Positions 24,150 through 32,214 of a stretch of DNA of 48,810 nt are shown piece after piece. The first letter of the stretch is position 1; the number at the start of each line of letters is the position of its first letter. This DNA comes from Lentibacillus saliphilus. Lineage in GTDB: Bacteria; Bacillota; Bacilli; Bacillales; Amphibacillaceae. The notes under the pieces are model-generated. The model saw nothing but the letters and a program-made list of their open reading frames with translations, did no database searches and was not told the origin of the DNA. The translations under genes were made by a program, and so were the position numbers. The stretch is from assembly GCF_019093865.1 (NCBI RefSeq), contig NZ_JABJXD010000013.1, forward strand, positions 1 to 48,810, in the 5' to 3' direction.

Positions 24150-24178
24150 AGTATAAGGAAATTCATGCATAGTTTCAA
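24150..24178 (-). promoter_or_regulatory. Predicted sigma-A promoter of the ABC-F gene
   Basis: On the minus strand TTGAAA (24178-24173), a 17-base spacer and TATACT (24155-24150). Start predicted near 24143, giving a leader of about 320 bases before the ABC-F start codon. Confidence 0.75.
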
Positions 24179-24208
24179 TGGGTAACCGGTAACTATACAC
24201 GCTTAAAA

Positions 24209-24240
24209 TAAATCCCATGCCTATCTCAGCATGGGATTTA
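24209..24240 (-). terminator. Terminator of topB
   Basis: TAAATCCCATGC (24209-24220) pairs perfectly with GCATGGGATTTA (24229-24240) around an 8-base loop. On the minus strand the stem is followed by TTTTAAG. It begins 9 bases after the topB stop. Confidence 0.8.
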
Positions 24241-24249
24241 TTGTTTACC

Positions 24250-26421
24250 CTATTTTTTCAATTTCGCCAGTTGTTCAGCTAGGGCATTATTTTTAAAGCC
24301 ATCGTCTTGTTTCTTTAAATATTTATTAACGTCTTTTTTCGATACTTTATGCTTCTTCTCCCGGTCTTTACGGGCGTTAAAGGTCGACAGTTTTTCACGG
24401 TGACCACATGAGCACGTGAAAATTTGTCCCTCGCCTTCCCCACGCAAATCCATTCGCTTATGGCAGTTCGGACAGCGGGCGTTTGTTTGTTTAGCAATGT
24501 TTTTTCTGTGACCACATGAGCGGTCCTTGCAGACGAGCATGCGGCCTTTTTTATTTTTAACTTCCAGCATCAGTTCACCGCATTCAGGACATTTCGTTCC
24601 GGTTAAATTATTATGCTTGAAGGTTGCATCACTGCCTTTAACAGTTTGGACGATTTCCTTGGCATAGTCTTTCATATCCTTGATAAAGTGATCTTTTTTC
24701 AACTGTCCATTCGCGATTGCACTCAGTTTTTGCTCCCATTCGGCTGTCAATGCTGGTGAGCGCAATGCTTCTGGTGCCAATTCAAGAAGCTGTTTGCCTT
24801 TTGAAGTCAGGTGAATGTACTTGCCGCGCATTTCGATGTACATCGTGTTAAACAATTTTTCAATAATGTCGGCACGGGTCGCAACGGTACCGAGTCCGCC
24901 AACCTCAGATAACGTTCCGGCTAGATGACGCTCATCGGACGCCATGTAGCGGACAGGGTTTTCCATCGCTTGGAGCAACGTCCCTTCTGTAAACCTTGCA
25001 GGTGGCTGCGTTTCTCCTTGCGTCATTTCGATTTGAACACCTTTAAGCACATCGCCTTCTTTCATAACCGGGAGCTGGTCGCCCTTATCGTCGTCATCGT
25101 TAAAGTTCGTATGACGATATATATCCTTCCAGCCTTGCTTTAGAACAACCTTGCCCTTGGTCGTAAATGTTTCACCAGCGACTGTAACCGTAACACTCGT
25201 TTCTTCGTACTCTTGAGGATCGGATAACACTGCTAGGAAGCGGCTCACGACGAGATCATAAATTTTGCGTTCGTTGCTGCCAAGTTCCGCAAGTCGCACA
25301 GGCTCTTCTGTCGGAATGATAGCGTGGTGATCAGACACCTTCGCATTATCAACGACAGCCTTGCCCAGCTTTAAATCCCTATTTAAAATAGGCGTGGCGT
25401 ATTTAGCATATTGATCAATGCCACATGCTTTTACACGCGTTTTTAAAGTTGGGACGATATCTGATGTTAAAACTCGTGAATCTGTCCGCGGGTATGTAAG
25501 AACCTTATGCTGTTCATACAATTTTTGCATTAAGGACAATGTTTGTTTTCCAGAAAAACCAAAAATACGGTTCGCATCTCGCTGCAGCTCTGTTAAGTCA
25601 TAAAGCTGAGGGGCAAATGCTTTTTTATGTTTTTTATGAACGGCGGCAACTTTTGCAGGCTTATTTTGTACTGCAGCCATTTTTTCGTCTGCTTGTTCTT
25701 TTGAAAAAAGTCTGCTGTTGTTTTTGCTGTCCTGCCATGTAAATGTTAGGCCTTTTTGTGCTTTTAATTTCAAGCCGTAAAACGTCTTCGGTTTGAACGT
25801 CTTAATGTCTTCTTCACGGGTAGCAATCATTGCTAGAGTTGGCGTTTGCACCCGGCCTGCCGAAAGCTGTGCATTGTATTTGGTCGTAAGGGCGCGAGTT
25901 GCATTTAAGCCAACGTACCAATCCGCTTCAGATCTAGCAACAGCGGATGCATACAAGTTTTCATAAGCTTTACCAGGCTTCAGCTTTTTAAAGCCATCTC
26001 GTATAGCCTGATCTGTTACGGACGATATCCATAACCGTTTAACAGGCTTTTGAATACGTGCTTTTTCTAAAATCCAACGGGCAACGAGCTCGCCTTCTCG
26101 ACCAGCATCAGTCGCAATGACGATATCCTTAACGTCCTTCCGATTCAACTGTGCTTTTACGGTGTTAAATTGTTTGCCTGTCTGTTTAATGACGACAAGC
26201 TTTAAATGGTTCGGCAGCATCGGTAAATCATTCAGCTTCCATGTTTTATATTTATCATCATACATATCTGGGTCTGCAAGGGTGACGAGATGTCCAAGCG
26301 CCCACGTCACAATATATTGTTGGCCTTCCATGTAGCCATTTCCTTTTTTCGTGCATTTCAAGACACGTGCCAGGTCACGACCAACAGAAGGTTTTTCGGC
26401 TAATACGACTGTTTTACTCAT
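24250..26421 (-). CDS. topB: DNA topoisomerase III (type IA)
   Basis: 723 aa, the length of Bacillus TopB. Toprim domain starts VVLAEKPSVGRDLA with the catalytic Glu9 and has ATDAGREGEL (103-112). Active site TYPRTDSR places the DNA-linking tyrosine at Tyr310. Further family motifs: SAGRVQTPTL (187-196) and GGLGTVATRADIIEKL. C-terminal zinc-ribbon-like Cys sets CPECGE...C...C (about 613-638) and CPNCHKRM...CSCG (about 650-680). It relaxes and decatenates single-stranded or hemicatenated DNA at forks. Divergent from ytaF; its own terminator follows. Confidence 0.95.
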   Translation of the reverse strand: MSKTVVLAEKPSVGRDLARVLKCTKKGNGYMEGQQYIVTWALGHLVTLADPDMYDDKYKTWKLNDLPMLPNHLKLVVIKQTGKQFNTVKAQLNRKDVKDIVIATDAGREGELVARWILEKARIQKPVKRLWISSVTDQAIRDGFKKLKPGKAYENLYASAVARSEADWYVGLNATRALTTKYNAQLSAGRVQTPTLAMIATREEDIKTFKPKTFYGLKLKAQKGLTFTWQDSKNNSRLFSKEQADEKMAAVQNKPAKVAAVHKKHKKAFAPQLYDLTELQRDANRIFGFSGKQTLSLMQKLYEQHKVLTYPRTDSRVLTSDIVPTLKTRVKACGIDQYAKYATPILNRDLKLGKAVVDNAKVSDHHAIIPTEEPVRLAELGSNERKIYDLVVSRFLAVLSDPQEYEETSVTVTVAGETFTTKGKVVLKQGWKDIYRHTNFNDDDDKGDQLPVMKEGDVLKGVQIEMTQGETQPPARFTEGTLLQAMENPVRYMASDERHLAGTLSEVGGLGTVATRADIIEKLFNTMYIEMRGKYIHLTSKGKQLLELAPEALRSPALTAEWEQKLSAIANGQLKKDHFIKDMKDYAKEIVQTVKGSDATFKHNNLTGTKCPECGELMLEVKNKKGRMLVCKDRSCGHRKNIAKQTNARCPNCHKRMDLRGEGEGQIFTCSCGHREKLSTFNARKDREKKHKVSKKDVNKYLKKQDDGFKNNALAEQLAKLKK

Positions 26422-26593
26422 TTATGACATTCCTTTCAAAAGTTCCTCTCTCCACTTTAACATAAGATGGACCATCGGAGAATAAACAGTCATTCCACAG
26501 TTTGACTTTATTCGACGTCCACAAGCTTTTTTCTCACACATAGTCTGCTTAACCATACAATAATTGAGAATACATGCAAAGGGATGATCCGCA

Positions 26594-27211
26594 ATGCTCT
26601 CTTTCACTGGTCTACTATTTTTAGTCATCGCTGTTAGCATTGATGGCTTTGGGGTTGGTATCACTTATGGCATGCAAAAAATTCGCCTGCCTTTTCTTGG
26701 AACAGTGATTATTATGCTATGCTCAGGACTGACCGTTCTTTTATCCATGACCATTGGTGATGTGCTTGCTTCTTTTATTCCTCCAAGCTATACAAAAGTA
26801 TTGGGCGGATTTATCCTCATTACCCTTGGTTCTTTTTCCTTATTTAACATTTTGCGATGCAAACCAAAATCCGAACGGACTGAATCGAAAAAAAAACCGC
26901 ATATGATTCGGTCCATTTTAGAGGAACCGAGTCATGCGGATCTTGATCAATCAGGCTCTATATCACCCAATGAAGCGCTTTTGTTAGGTGCTGCACTTGC
27001 GCTTGATGCGTTCGGGGCAGGACTTGGTGCAGCCATTATCGGCTATTCCCCTTGGTTGACAGCTACACTGATCGGTGTGATGAGTGGCCTTTTTGTTTAC
27101 GCAGGCATCACGGTTGGCATCATCTTATCGCAGAAAAGGGTGTTAAAGCATTTAACTTACGTGCCCCCAGTGTTATTAGTGATGCTAGGTGTGATCAATG
27201 TTTTTAAATAG
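26594..27211 (+). CDS. ytaF: YtaF-like sporulation membrane protein (MntP fold)
   Basis: 205 aa, about six membrane segments with a charged loop at about 85-125 (SERTESKKKPHMIRS...LDQSGSISPNEAL). SIDGFGVGITYGM (15-27) and the later ALDAFGAGLGAAIIG (135-149) form the internal repeat of the MntP/YtaF family, each with a conserved Asp. YtaF is known as a sporulation-linked membrane protein with unclear transport role; MntP relatives export manganese. The EF-hand-like DLDQSGSISPNEA in the loop is typical of YtaF. AAAGGGATG precedes ATG 26594. It converges on the ZIP gene with only 17 bases between. Confidence 0.85.
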   Translation: MLSFTGLLFLVIAVSIDGFGVGITYGMQKIRLPFLGTVIIMLCSGLTVLLSMTIGDVLASFIPPSYTKVLGGFILITLGSFSLFNILRCKPKSERTESKKKPHMIRSILEEPSHADLDQSGSISPNEALLLGAALALDAFGAGLGAAIIGYSPWLTATLIGVMSGLFVYAGITVGIILSQKRVLKHLTYVPPVLLVMLGVINVFK

Positions 27212-27228
27212 TTATTTTGAATTTGGCT

Positions 27229-28044
27229 TTATCCAAGGGCAACATCTAAAATCATCATCACGGTAAATCCAATCATTAAGGCGATGGAGGCTAGGTCTTT
27301 ATGGCCTTCCTCCTGTGAGCCTGGCACAACTTCCTCAACAACGACGAATATCATCGCGCCCGCTGCAAAGCTAAGGGCATATGGCAAAATAGGTTCCACA
27401 TAAGTCACCGCTAACACGCCTGCAATCGCCGCAAATGGCTCTACCATTCCTGAGAATTGCCCGTACATGAAGCTTTTACGACGTGACATGCCTTCTCGTC
27501 TTAATGGGAGTGACACAGCCACGCCCTCAGGCAAGTTTTGTAAACCAATTCCGATTGCTAATGCGACCGCACTAGCAAGTGACGCCGTTTCAGATCCAGC
27601 CGCAACGGCTCCAAATGCGACGCCGACAGCAAGTCCCTCAGGAATGTTGTGGAGCGTAATGGCCAAAACAAGCAAGGTGCTACGTTTTTTTTGATTCGGT
27701 TTAATCCCTTCAGCCTCATCAATTGATAAACCAGGGTGCAGATGCGGTAATATTTTATCAACAGCAGCTAGGAAAAAGCCACCGAGTAAAAAGCCGACCG
27801 CTGCCGGTATCCATGATGGCACAGGGCCTTTTTCTGCCATTTCGATCGCTGGTGCTAACAGTGACCAAAAACTCGCAGCTATCATAACACCACCAGCAAA
27901 GCCAAGCATGCTGTCTAAAAACTTTTGGCTCATCTGTTTTTTAGCAAACACAACTGCCGCACCAAGTGCTGTCATGCCATACGTAAAAAGTGTCGCGATC
28001 AGTGCCAGTATAATAGGATCATATTTCAATAATGCATCAAACAT
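27229..28044 (-). CDS. ZIP-family metal transporter (ZupT/GufA type)
   Basis: 271 aa with eight predicted membrane segments. The metal-site signatures are intact: LAITLHNIPEGLAVGVAFG (about 131-149) in helix IV and GLQNLPEGVAVSLPLRREG (about 166-184) in helix V. The loop after helix III holds PHLHPGLSID, a weak His-containing metal loop. ZIP proteins bring Zn(II), Fe(II) or Mn(II) into the cytoplasm; substrate cannot be told from sequence. AGGAGTG precedes ATG 28044. No Zur or MntR box was recognised upstream. Confidence 0.88.
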   Translation of the reverse strand: MFDALLKYDPIILALIATLFTYGMTALGAAVVFAKKQMSQKFLDSMLGFAGGVMIAASFWSLLAPAIEMAEKGPVPSWIPAAVGFLLGGFFLAAVDKILPHLHPGLSIDEAEGIKPNQKKRSTLLVLAITLHNIPEGLAVGVAFGAVAAGSETASLASAVALAIGIGLQNLPEGVAVSLPLRREGMSRRKSFMYGQFSGMVEPFAAIAGVLAVTYVEPILPYALSFAAGAMIFVVVEEVVPGSQEEGHKDLASIALMIGFTVMMILDVALG

Positions 28045-28352
28045 ATGTTGCTCACTCCTAAGCTCGTCTCATTATGATGCTCGAAAATACTCAATGCATG
28101 TAAAACATGTGATGAAAAAATAATCAAATATGGAAAAATTATAAAATGAAGGGAATCACATGTCAACGAGGAGAACTCATGGTGTTTCAAGACAGCGATA
28201 GGAGGAGGGTGGGGGAGCGGGTTTCGATTGGTTTACTATTTATTGTTTGTGGTGTATTTCACACGTATGTCAGGCTTGTTTACATTATAGCAATAGAATA
28301 AGCCTTCCATCTAAGAAAGGGGAGTTGTTCACCACTCAACCTCTCTTCGATT

Positions 28353-28512
28353 TTGCGGCTCTCGACTTCGATATGCGGCTGTTTTTTGTGATATGCGTCT
28401 CGATTTCGATATATGCGGCGGAACCCTGATATATGCGGTGGTTCTGCGATATTTGCGTGTAATTAAGGGGATATGCGTGGTGTTTTAGTTTTATGCGTTT
28501 GTTGGGTTTGAC
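28353..28512. repeat. 20-bp-period array 1 (eight units, core ATGCGG)
   Basis: Units begin at 28353, 28373, 28393, 28413, 28433, 28453, 28473 and 28493, exactly 20 bases apart. Each starts (A/T)TGCG, usually ATGCGG(C/T), often preceded by AT, and has a variable second half. It fills part of the 627-base gap between the divergent ZIP and MFS genes. 28045-28352 and 28513-28671 show no gene; the latter should hold the MFS promoter and has GAGGGGGT as ribosome site. Confidence 0.85.
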
Positions 28513-28671
28513 GGATCGTTTTAAAAATTACTATAACGGCCACATCAGGTATATAAGCAGGAATTTTTAGTGTATTTGTCGAATAATGTAATGTACTTCT
28601 TAACCATTACACAGTGAATCATTTTGTTTAACGTACGTAAGTGTGATTTCTGTATTCGAGGGGGTTACTGA

Positions 28672-29895
28672 ATGTCTCCAAATCTGTCGCCAACTTGGAA
28701 GGATCCGTCAGTTCTTCTTGTATCTGTTGGCATTGCTGGCGTTGGTGATTTTATTTATTTGGTTACGATCAACATACTTGTCTTCCAAATGACGGGATCA
28801 GCTGCGGCTGTGGCGGCTTTATGGGTGATTGGTCCACTTGTTAATGTGTTGACCAAATTTTGGACAGGTAGTTTTATTGATTACCGCAGTAAACGAAACA
28901 TCATGATGACGACATATCTTGCTCGTGGTACCCTCATTTTTGTAATACCGTTTTTGCCTCATATTACGTTTGTTTATGGCATTTTAATTTTGTTAAGTAC
29001 AGCGAAAGCATTTTTCATCCCTTCCTCCATGACATATATGACACAATTAGTGCCACGCCACATTCGAAAACGTTACAATTCAATTCAATCATTAACGACG
29101 TCTGGTGCCTTTATCATCGGTCCTTCAATTGCTGGAACACTCATTATGCTAACGGATTTAACGATGACACTTATCATCACAGCATTCGCATTTTTTATTG
29201 CGGCTTTATTGCTTTATTTTTTGCCTAAAAAGGAAGTATTGGATAAACAGGCGATTCCGACTTTATCCATTAAACAAATCAAACAAGACTGGTCAATTGT
29301 ATTGACGTTATTGCATGACTTGAAATATGTAACCCTTGTTTATGTTGCCTATTTAGGCACGACCATCTTTTCCTTTACGATGGATGCACAGGAAGTTGTC
29401 TTTACTCAGCGTGTCATCGGATTATCAGAAATAGATTACAGCTTGCTCATTAGTATTACAGGGATTGGCTCTATTGTGGGGGCGTTTTTATTAGCCGTCT
29501 TTTTTCAAAAAACATCGTTACGGAGCTTAATTGCTGTTGGGATTTTGATGCAGACGACAGGATACCTCATTTACGCATTTTCTTGGTCCTTTTGGTCAAT
29601 TGCAGTAGGGTTTACGATTCTCGGATTTTTCAACGCTTTTTTGAATGCAGGAATTACAACCTTTTATCAAAATAATATCCCTGTTAAACTCATGGGACGG
29701 GTGACGAGCATTTTGCAACTACTACAAAGTCTGTTGCAAATCATATTTGTCTTAGCTGTCGGAGCGCTAGCAGATATCATACCGCTTCGTAGTACGATCA
29801 TTGGTTTGGCAAGTAGTATGTTAATCGTCGCATTGTTGATCGTATTCAATGTGTTCCGGCCGACAAAGAAGGGGTATTTCTTGGAAAGTGAGTGA
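28672..29895 (+). CDS. MFS transporter (putative drug exporter, MefA-like group)
   Basis: 407 aa, about 12 membrane segments. The loop after segment 2 reads GSFIDYRSKRNIMM, a variant of the MFS loop GxxxDRxGRR. N-terminus MSPNLSPTWKDPSVLLVSVGIAGVGDFIYLV is typical of Bacillaceae macrolide-efflux-like (MFS_3) proteins. GAGGGGGT lies 7 bases before ATG 28672. Likely exports small hydrophobic compounds by proton antiport; the substrate is not known. The gene is bracketed by two arrays of 20-bp repeats, and no other gene is on its transcript. Confidence 0.85.
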   Translation: MSPNLSPTWKDPSVLLVSVGIAGVGDFIYLVTINILVFQMTGSAAAVAALWVIGPLVNVLTKFWTGSFIDYRSKRNIMMTTYLARGTLIFVIPFLPHITFVYGILILLSTAKAFFIPSSMTYMTQLVPRHIRKRYNSIQSLTTSGAFIIGPSIAGTLIMLTDLTMTLIITAFAFFIAALLLYFLPKKEVLDKQAIPTLSIKQIKQDWSIVLTLLHDLKYVTLVYVAYLGTTIFSFTMDAQEVVFTQRVIGLSEIDYSLLISITGIGSIVGAFLLAVFFQKTSLRSLIAVGILMQTTGYLIYAFSWSFWSIAVGFTILGFFNAFLNAGITTFYQNNIPVKLMGRVTSILQLLQSLLQIIFVLAVGALADIIPLRSTIIGLASSMLIVALLIVFNVFRPTKKGYFLESE

Positions 29896-29940
29896 CGAAT
29901 GAAGATGGGTGGGATAGGAGGGCAAGCTGCTGTCTTATTT

Positions 29941-30180
29941 ATGCGGCTCGGTGGGCGGATATGCGGCTGAATTATGATGTATACGGCTCGGCGGGCGGAT
30001 ATGCGGCTGGATTATGATGTATGCGGCTCGGTGAGCGGGTATGCGGCTGGATTCTGACTTATGCGTGCCGTTGGGCGGATATGCGGCTAGATTATGACTT
30101 ATGCGGCTCGGCGGGCGGATATGCGGCTCGTTCTCAATTTATGCGGGCCCTCTGCGATATATGCGTGCATCACAATCTCA
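29941..30180. repeat. 20-bp-period array 2 (twelve units, alternating A and B types)
   Basis: Twelve units start every 20 bases from 29941 to 30161. Nearly all begin ATGCGGCT or a one- or two-base variant. For the first nine, two kinds alternate: type A with CGGYGGGCGGAT (29941, 29981, 30021, 30061, 30101) and type B with GGATTATGATGT-like tails (29961, 30001, 30041, 30081), so there is a 40-bp higher-order repeat. The array runs straight into the hairpin at 30175. Open frames across it are by-products of a repeat that lacks stop codons. Confidence 0.9.
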
Positions 30181-30214
30181 TGCTTCAGAAACGTATGTCT
30201 CTGAAGCATGAGAT
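30175..30214 (-). terminator. Strong hairpin after the hpa operon
   Basis: ATCTCATGCTTCAGA (30175-30189) pairs perfectly with TCTGAAGCATGAGAT (30200-30214), 5 bases beyond the hpaF stop. It lacks a long T tract but is very stable, so likely ends or protects the operon mRNA. Confidence 0.65.
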
Positions 30215-30219
30215 AAAAC

Positions 30220-30603
30220 TTATCGATACCGTTCATGAATGGTATTTTTTTTATACGTCCCAACGCTAAATTCATACCGTTCCATCGATAGGGCGAGAGG
30301 ACGTGCGTTAAATACAGGTTCGAAATGCTGCTCGATCTCCTTAAATAGGTTGTCACATACCGCTTTTTTAACGTGATCGGGCCTTCCTGCGCCCATTTTA
30401 ATGGTCACATGTACGAATGCATCATCCTGTCCTTGCCCATCTGCAATCTCATAATCTCTCAGTTCAATGGCCCGCGATCGAATGCCACCAGTCGGAAATA
30501 CATTGCCTTCATGAATTAAAGCTGCATTTATTTTTTTCAGCAGCTCAGGGATGTGTCCGTCTGCTTTTAGATTATCTGTATATTCAACAATGATATGAGG
30601 CAT
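30220..30603 (-). CDS. hpaF: 5-carboxymethyl-2-hydroxymuconate delta-isomerase HpaF
   Basis: 127 aa, the family length (126 in E. coli). Starts MPHIIVEYTDNL, so removal of Met leaves the catalytic Pro1 of this tautomerase-superfamily enzyme. Further family features: GGIRSRAIELRDYEIADGQ and FVHVTIKMGAGR. It isomerises 5-carboxymethyl-2-hydroxymuconate for decarboxylation by HpaG. Last gene of the operon, 45 bases after hpaG2. The final codons overlap a plus-strand terminator hairpin (30226-30252). Confidence 0.93.
   Translation of the reverse strand: MPHIIVEYTDNLKADGHIPELLKKINAALIHEGNVFPTGGIRSRAIELRDYEIADGQGQDDAFVHVTIKMGAGRPDHVKKAVCDNLFKEIEQHFEPVFNARPLALSMERYEFSVGTYKKNTIHERYR
30226..30252 (+). 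terminator. Plus-strand terminator inside the 3' end of hpaF
   Basis: ATACC and GGTAT arms plus inner TTCATGAA form a hairpin (30226-30245), directly followed by eight T. It reads as a terminator for transcripts coming through array 2 from the MFS gene, although it lies in the last codons of the opposite-strand hpaF. Confidence 0.65.
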
Positions 30604-30648
30604 TTAAGTCCATCCTCCCCTCTCGCCAAATCAATTTTTTACGATGAA

Positions 30649-31407
30649 TTAAATCCTGGCAAAAGCGTCATCACCAACAATCGTGCTCTTCAGTGCACCA
30701 ATACCTTCTATCTCTGTCACAACTTCATCTCCCTCGTAAACATGAACGGTTCCTTTCGGCGTCCCGGTTAAAATGACGTCACCAGGGCTCAACGTCATAA
30801 AGCTACTTAAGTATTCTATGAGATAAGGAATATCAAATACCATGTCTTTTGTAGAGCCGTCCTGTGTCAACTCTCCGTTTACATAGGTTCTTAGTGTAAG
30901 ATTCATTGGATCTGAGATGTCGGCCGCATCAACAAACCAAGGTCCGATCGGCGTCAGTGTGTCCCGATTTTTCACACGTAAATTGGGGCGATAATAATTT
31001 TCTAAATAGTCTCGGATCGTGTAGTCATTCGCAATCGTGTATCCAGCAATGTATTCATAAGCATCGCTGCGGCTCACGTTGCGCGCTGTACGGCCAATAA
31101 CGACGGCGAGTTCACACTCATAATGCATATGGGTAGCGTCTTTCGGTCTACGGGTATAGGCATTATGACCAACGACAGCATTCGGTCCTTTTAAAAAGAC
31201 GAGCGGTTCTTCGGGCGCATTAAAACTAATTTCACTGGCATGATCGGCATAGTTGAGGCCGAGGACAAACATGGTGCGTACGTGAATCGGTGGCAGCCAA
31301 ACGACATCATCATAGTTGACGAGACGTCCATCAGCCAGCTTCAACTGACCTTTCTGTTCAATTGCATCATGAACGGCACCATAGCAAGCAACACGTGCGT
31401 GCTTCAT
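30649..31407 (-). CDS. hpaG2: HpaG C-terminal-type subunit (FAH family isomerase/decarboxylase)
   Basis: 252 aa of the fumarylacetoacetate-hydrolase fold, corresponding to the C-terminal half of the fused E. coli HpaG (429 aa). Metal-site motifs: LNYADHASE, MHYECELAVVIGR (two Glu ligands), YTIANDYTIRDYLENYYRPNLRVKNRD, and GDVILTGTPKG. It acts on 5-oxo-pent-3-ene-1,2,5-tricarboxylate (decarboxylation) and isomerises the product. Its start overlaps the hpaG1 stop by four bases (ATGA), implying coupling. So the bifunctional enzyme is split into two genes here. Confidence 0.9.
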   Translation of the reverse strand: MKHARVACYGAVHDAIEQKGQLKLADGRLVNYDDVVWLPPIHVRTMFVLGLNYADHASEISFNAPEEPLVFLKGPNAVVGHNAYTRRPKDATHMHYECELAVVIGRTARNVSRSDAYEYIAGYTIANDYTIRDYLENYYRPNLRVKNRDTLTPIGPWFVDAADISDPMNLTLRTYVNGELTQDGSTKDMVFDIPYLIEYLSSFMTLSPGDVILTGTPKGTVHVYEGDEVVTEIEGIGALKSTIVGDDAFARI

Positions 31408-32189
31408 TTGCGACCACCTCCCGTTGATATAGTTGCGGTCTCGATAATTGTGTTTTCGAGTCGTCCTACACCAGGAATGTCAATGACCACATGATTATCA
31501 GCTTTAGCAAGGGGGGCTTGAAGTGGGCGCCCTACTATGATGACGTCACCGGGATATAAGGTCATAAATTCTGTAATATCAGCGAGCAGTTTCTCAATAG
31601 GCCTATCAAGGTTAGACATATTGTTTGTATATACCTGCTCTTCATTGACATACACGTACATATCTAGTTGATTAGGATTTTCGATAGCAGATCTATCCAT
31701 CACCCAAGGGCCTACTGGACAAAAGCCATCACGGACTTTATTTTTTATATCAGGTCTGTAAAAGCTATCGTGTGGAACCGTTACATCATTGACAATCGTG
31801 TAACCTGACACGTAATCGAGTGCCACAGCATCCGATACACATGACATCGTCTGGCCGATCACAACCCCAAGGCCTGCACCAACTTCAACCGTATCAACGT
31901 CCTTTGGCAGTGAAATCGGCTGCATATGCCCGTTCAATGTATTTTGAGGCTTAATGAACATGACGACATGCTCAGGCGGCTTCGTGTAAGGCGGCTGTTC
32001 CCAACGCGCATCCATCCTGTCACCATGAAAATTAAACAATGTCCCGTATACCGTTCCATCTATAGGGGATGTCCAGTTAAATGCCTTTTGATTATAGTGT
32101 GTTCCATTCCATTCAATAGAGTTTTTAGCATCAATGTAAATTTCTTCATTATGCTGGCTACCATTGAATCGTGCCATAGCCCGGTACAT
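31404..32189 (-). CDS. hpaG1: HpaG N-terminal-type subunit (FAH family)
   Basis: 261 aa from ATG 32189 with AAGGAG 11 bases upstream; GTG 32201 would overlap that site. Matches the N-terminal half of fused HpaG: GTVYGTLFNFHGDR, VMFIKPQNTLNG, VIVNDVTVPHDSFYRPDIKNKVRDGFCPVGPWVM (read in segments), and DITEFMTLYPGDVIIVGRP. Compared with hpaG2 the acidic metal ligands are altered (EVGAGLGVVIG in place of HYECELAVVIG), as in the E. coli N-terminal half. It therefore may be mainly structural or carry the isomerase half-reaction. Residues 1-40 are an extra N-terminal segment. Confidence 0.85.
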   Translation of the reverse strand: MYRAMARFNGSQHNEEIYIDAKNSIEWNGTHYNQKAFNWTSPIDGTVYGTLFNFHGDRMDARWEQPPYTKPPEHVVMFIKPQNTLNGHMQPISLPKDVDTVEVGAGLGVVIGQTMSCVSDAVALDYVSGYTIVNDVTVPHDSFYRPDIKNKVRDGFCPVGPWVMDRSAIENPNQLDMYVYVNEEQVYTNNMSNLDRPIEKLLADITEFMTLYPGDVIIVGRPLQAPLAKADNHVVIDIPGVGRLENTIIETATISTGGGRK

Positions 32190-32214
32190 GTTTAGCAACA
32201 CTCCTTATTACGTT

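Noticed and set aside
28247-28429. 60-codon frame across the start of array 1
   Set aside because: Composition and end point follow the repeat; no ribosome site and no recognisable protein.
29941-30180. CRISPR array
   Set aside because: The period of 20 is too short, the conserved core is only 8-10 bases, there is no palindromic repeat with unique 30-base spacers, and no cas gene is nearby.
30021-30269. Open frame of 82 codons with a repeating MRL..CG pattern
   Set aside because: It is made by the 20-bp array, which lacks stop codons in this frame; three units make a 60-base block, so the peptide appears periodic. No ribosome site, and it runs into a terminator and hpaF.
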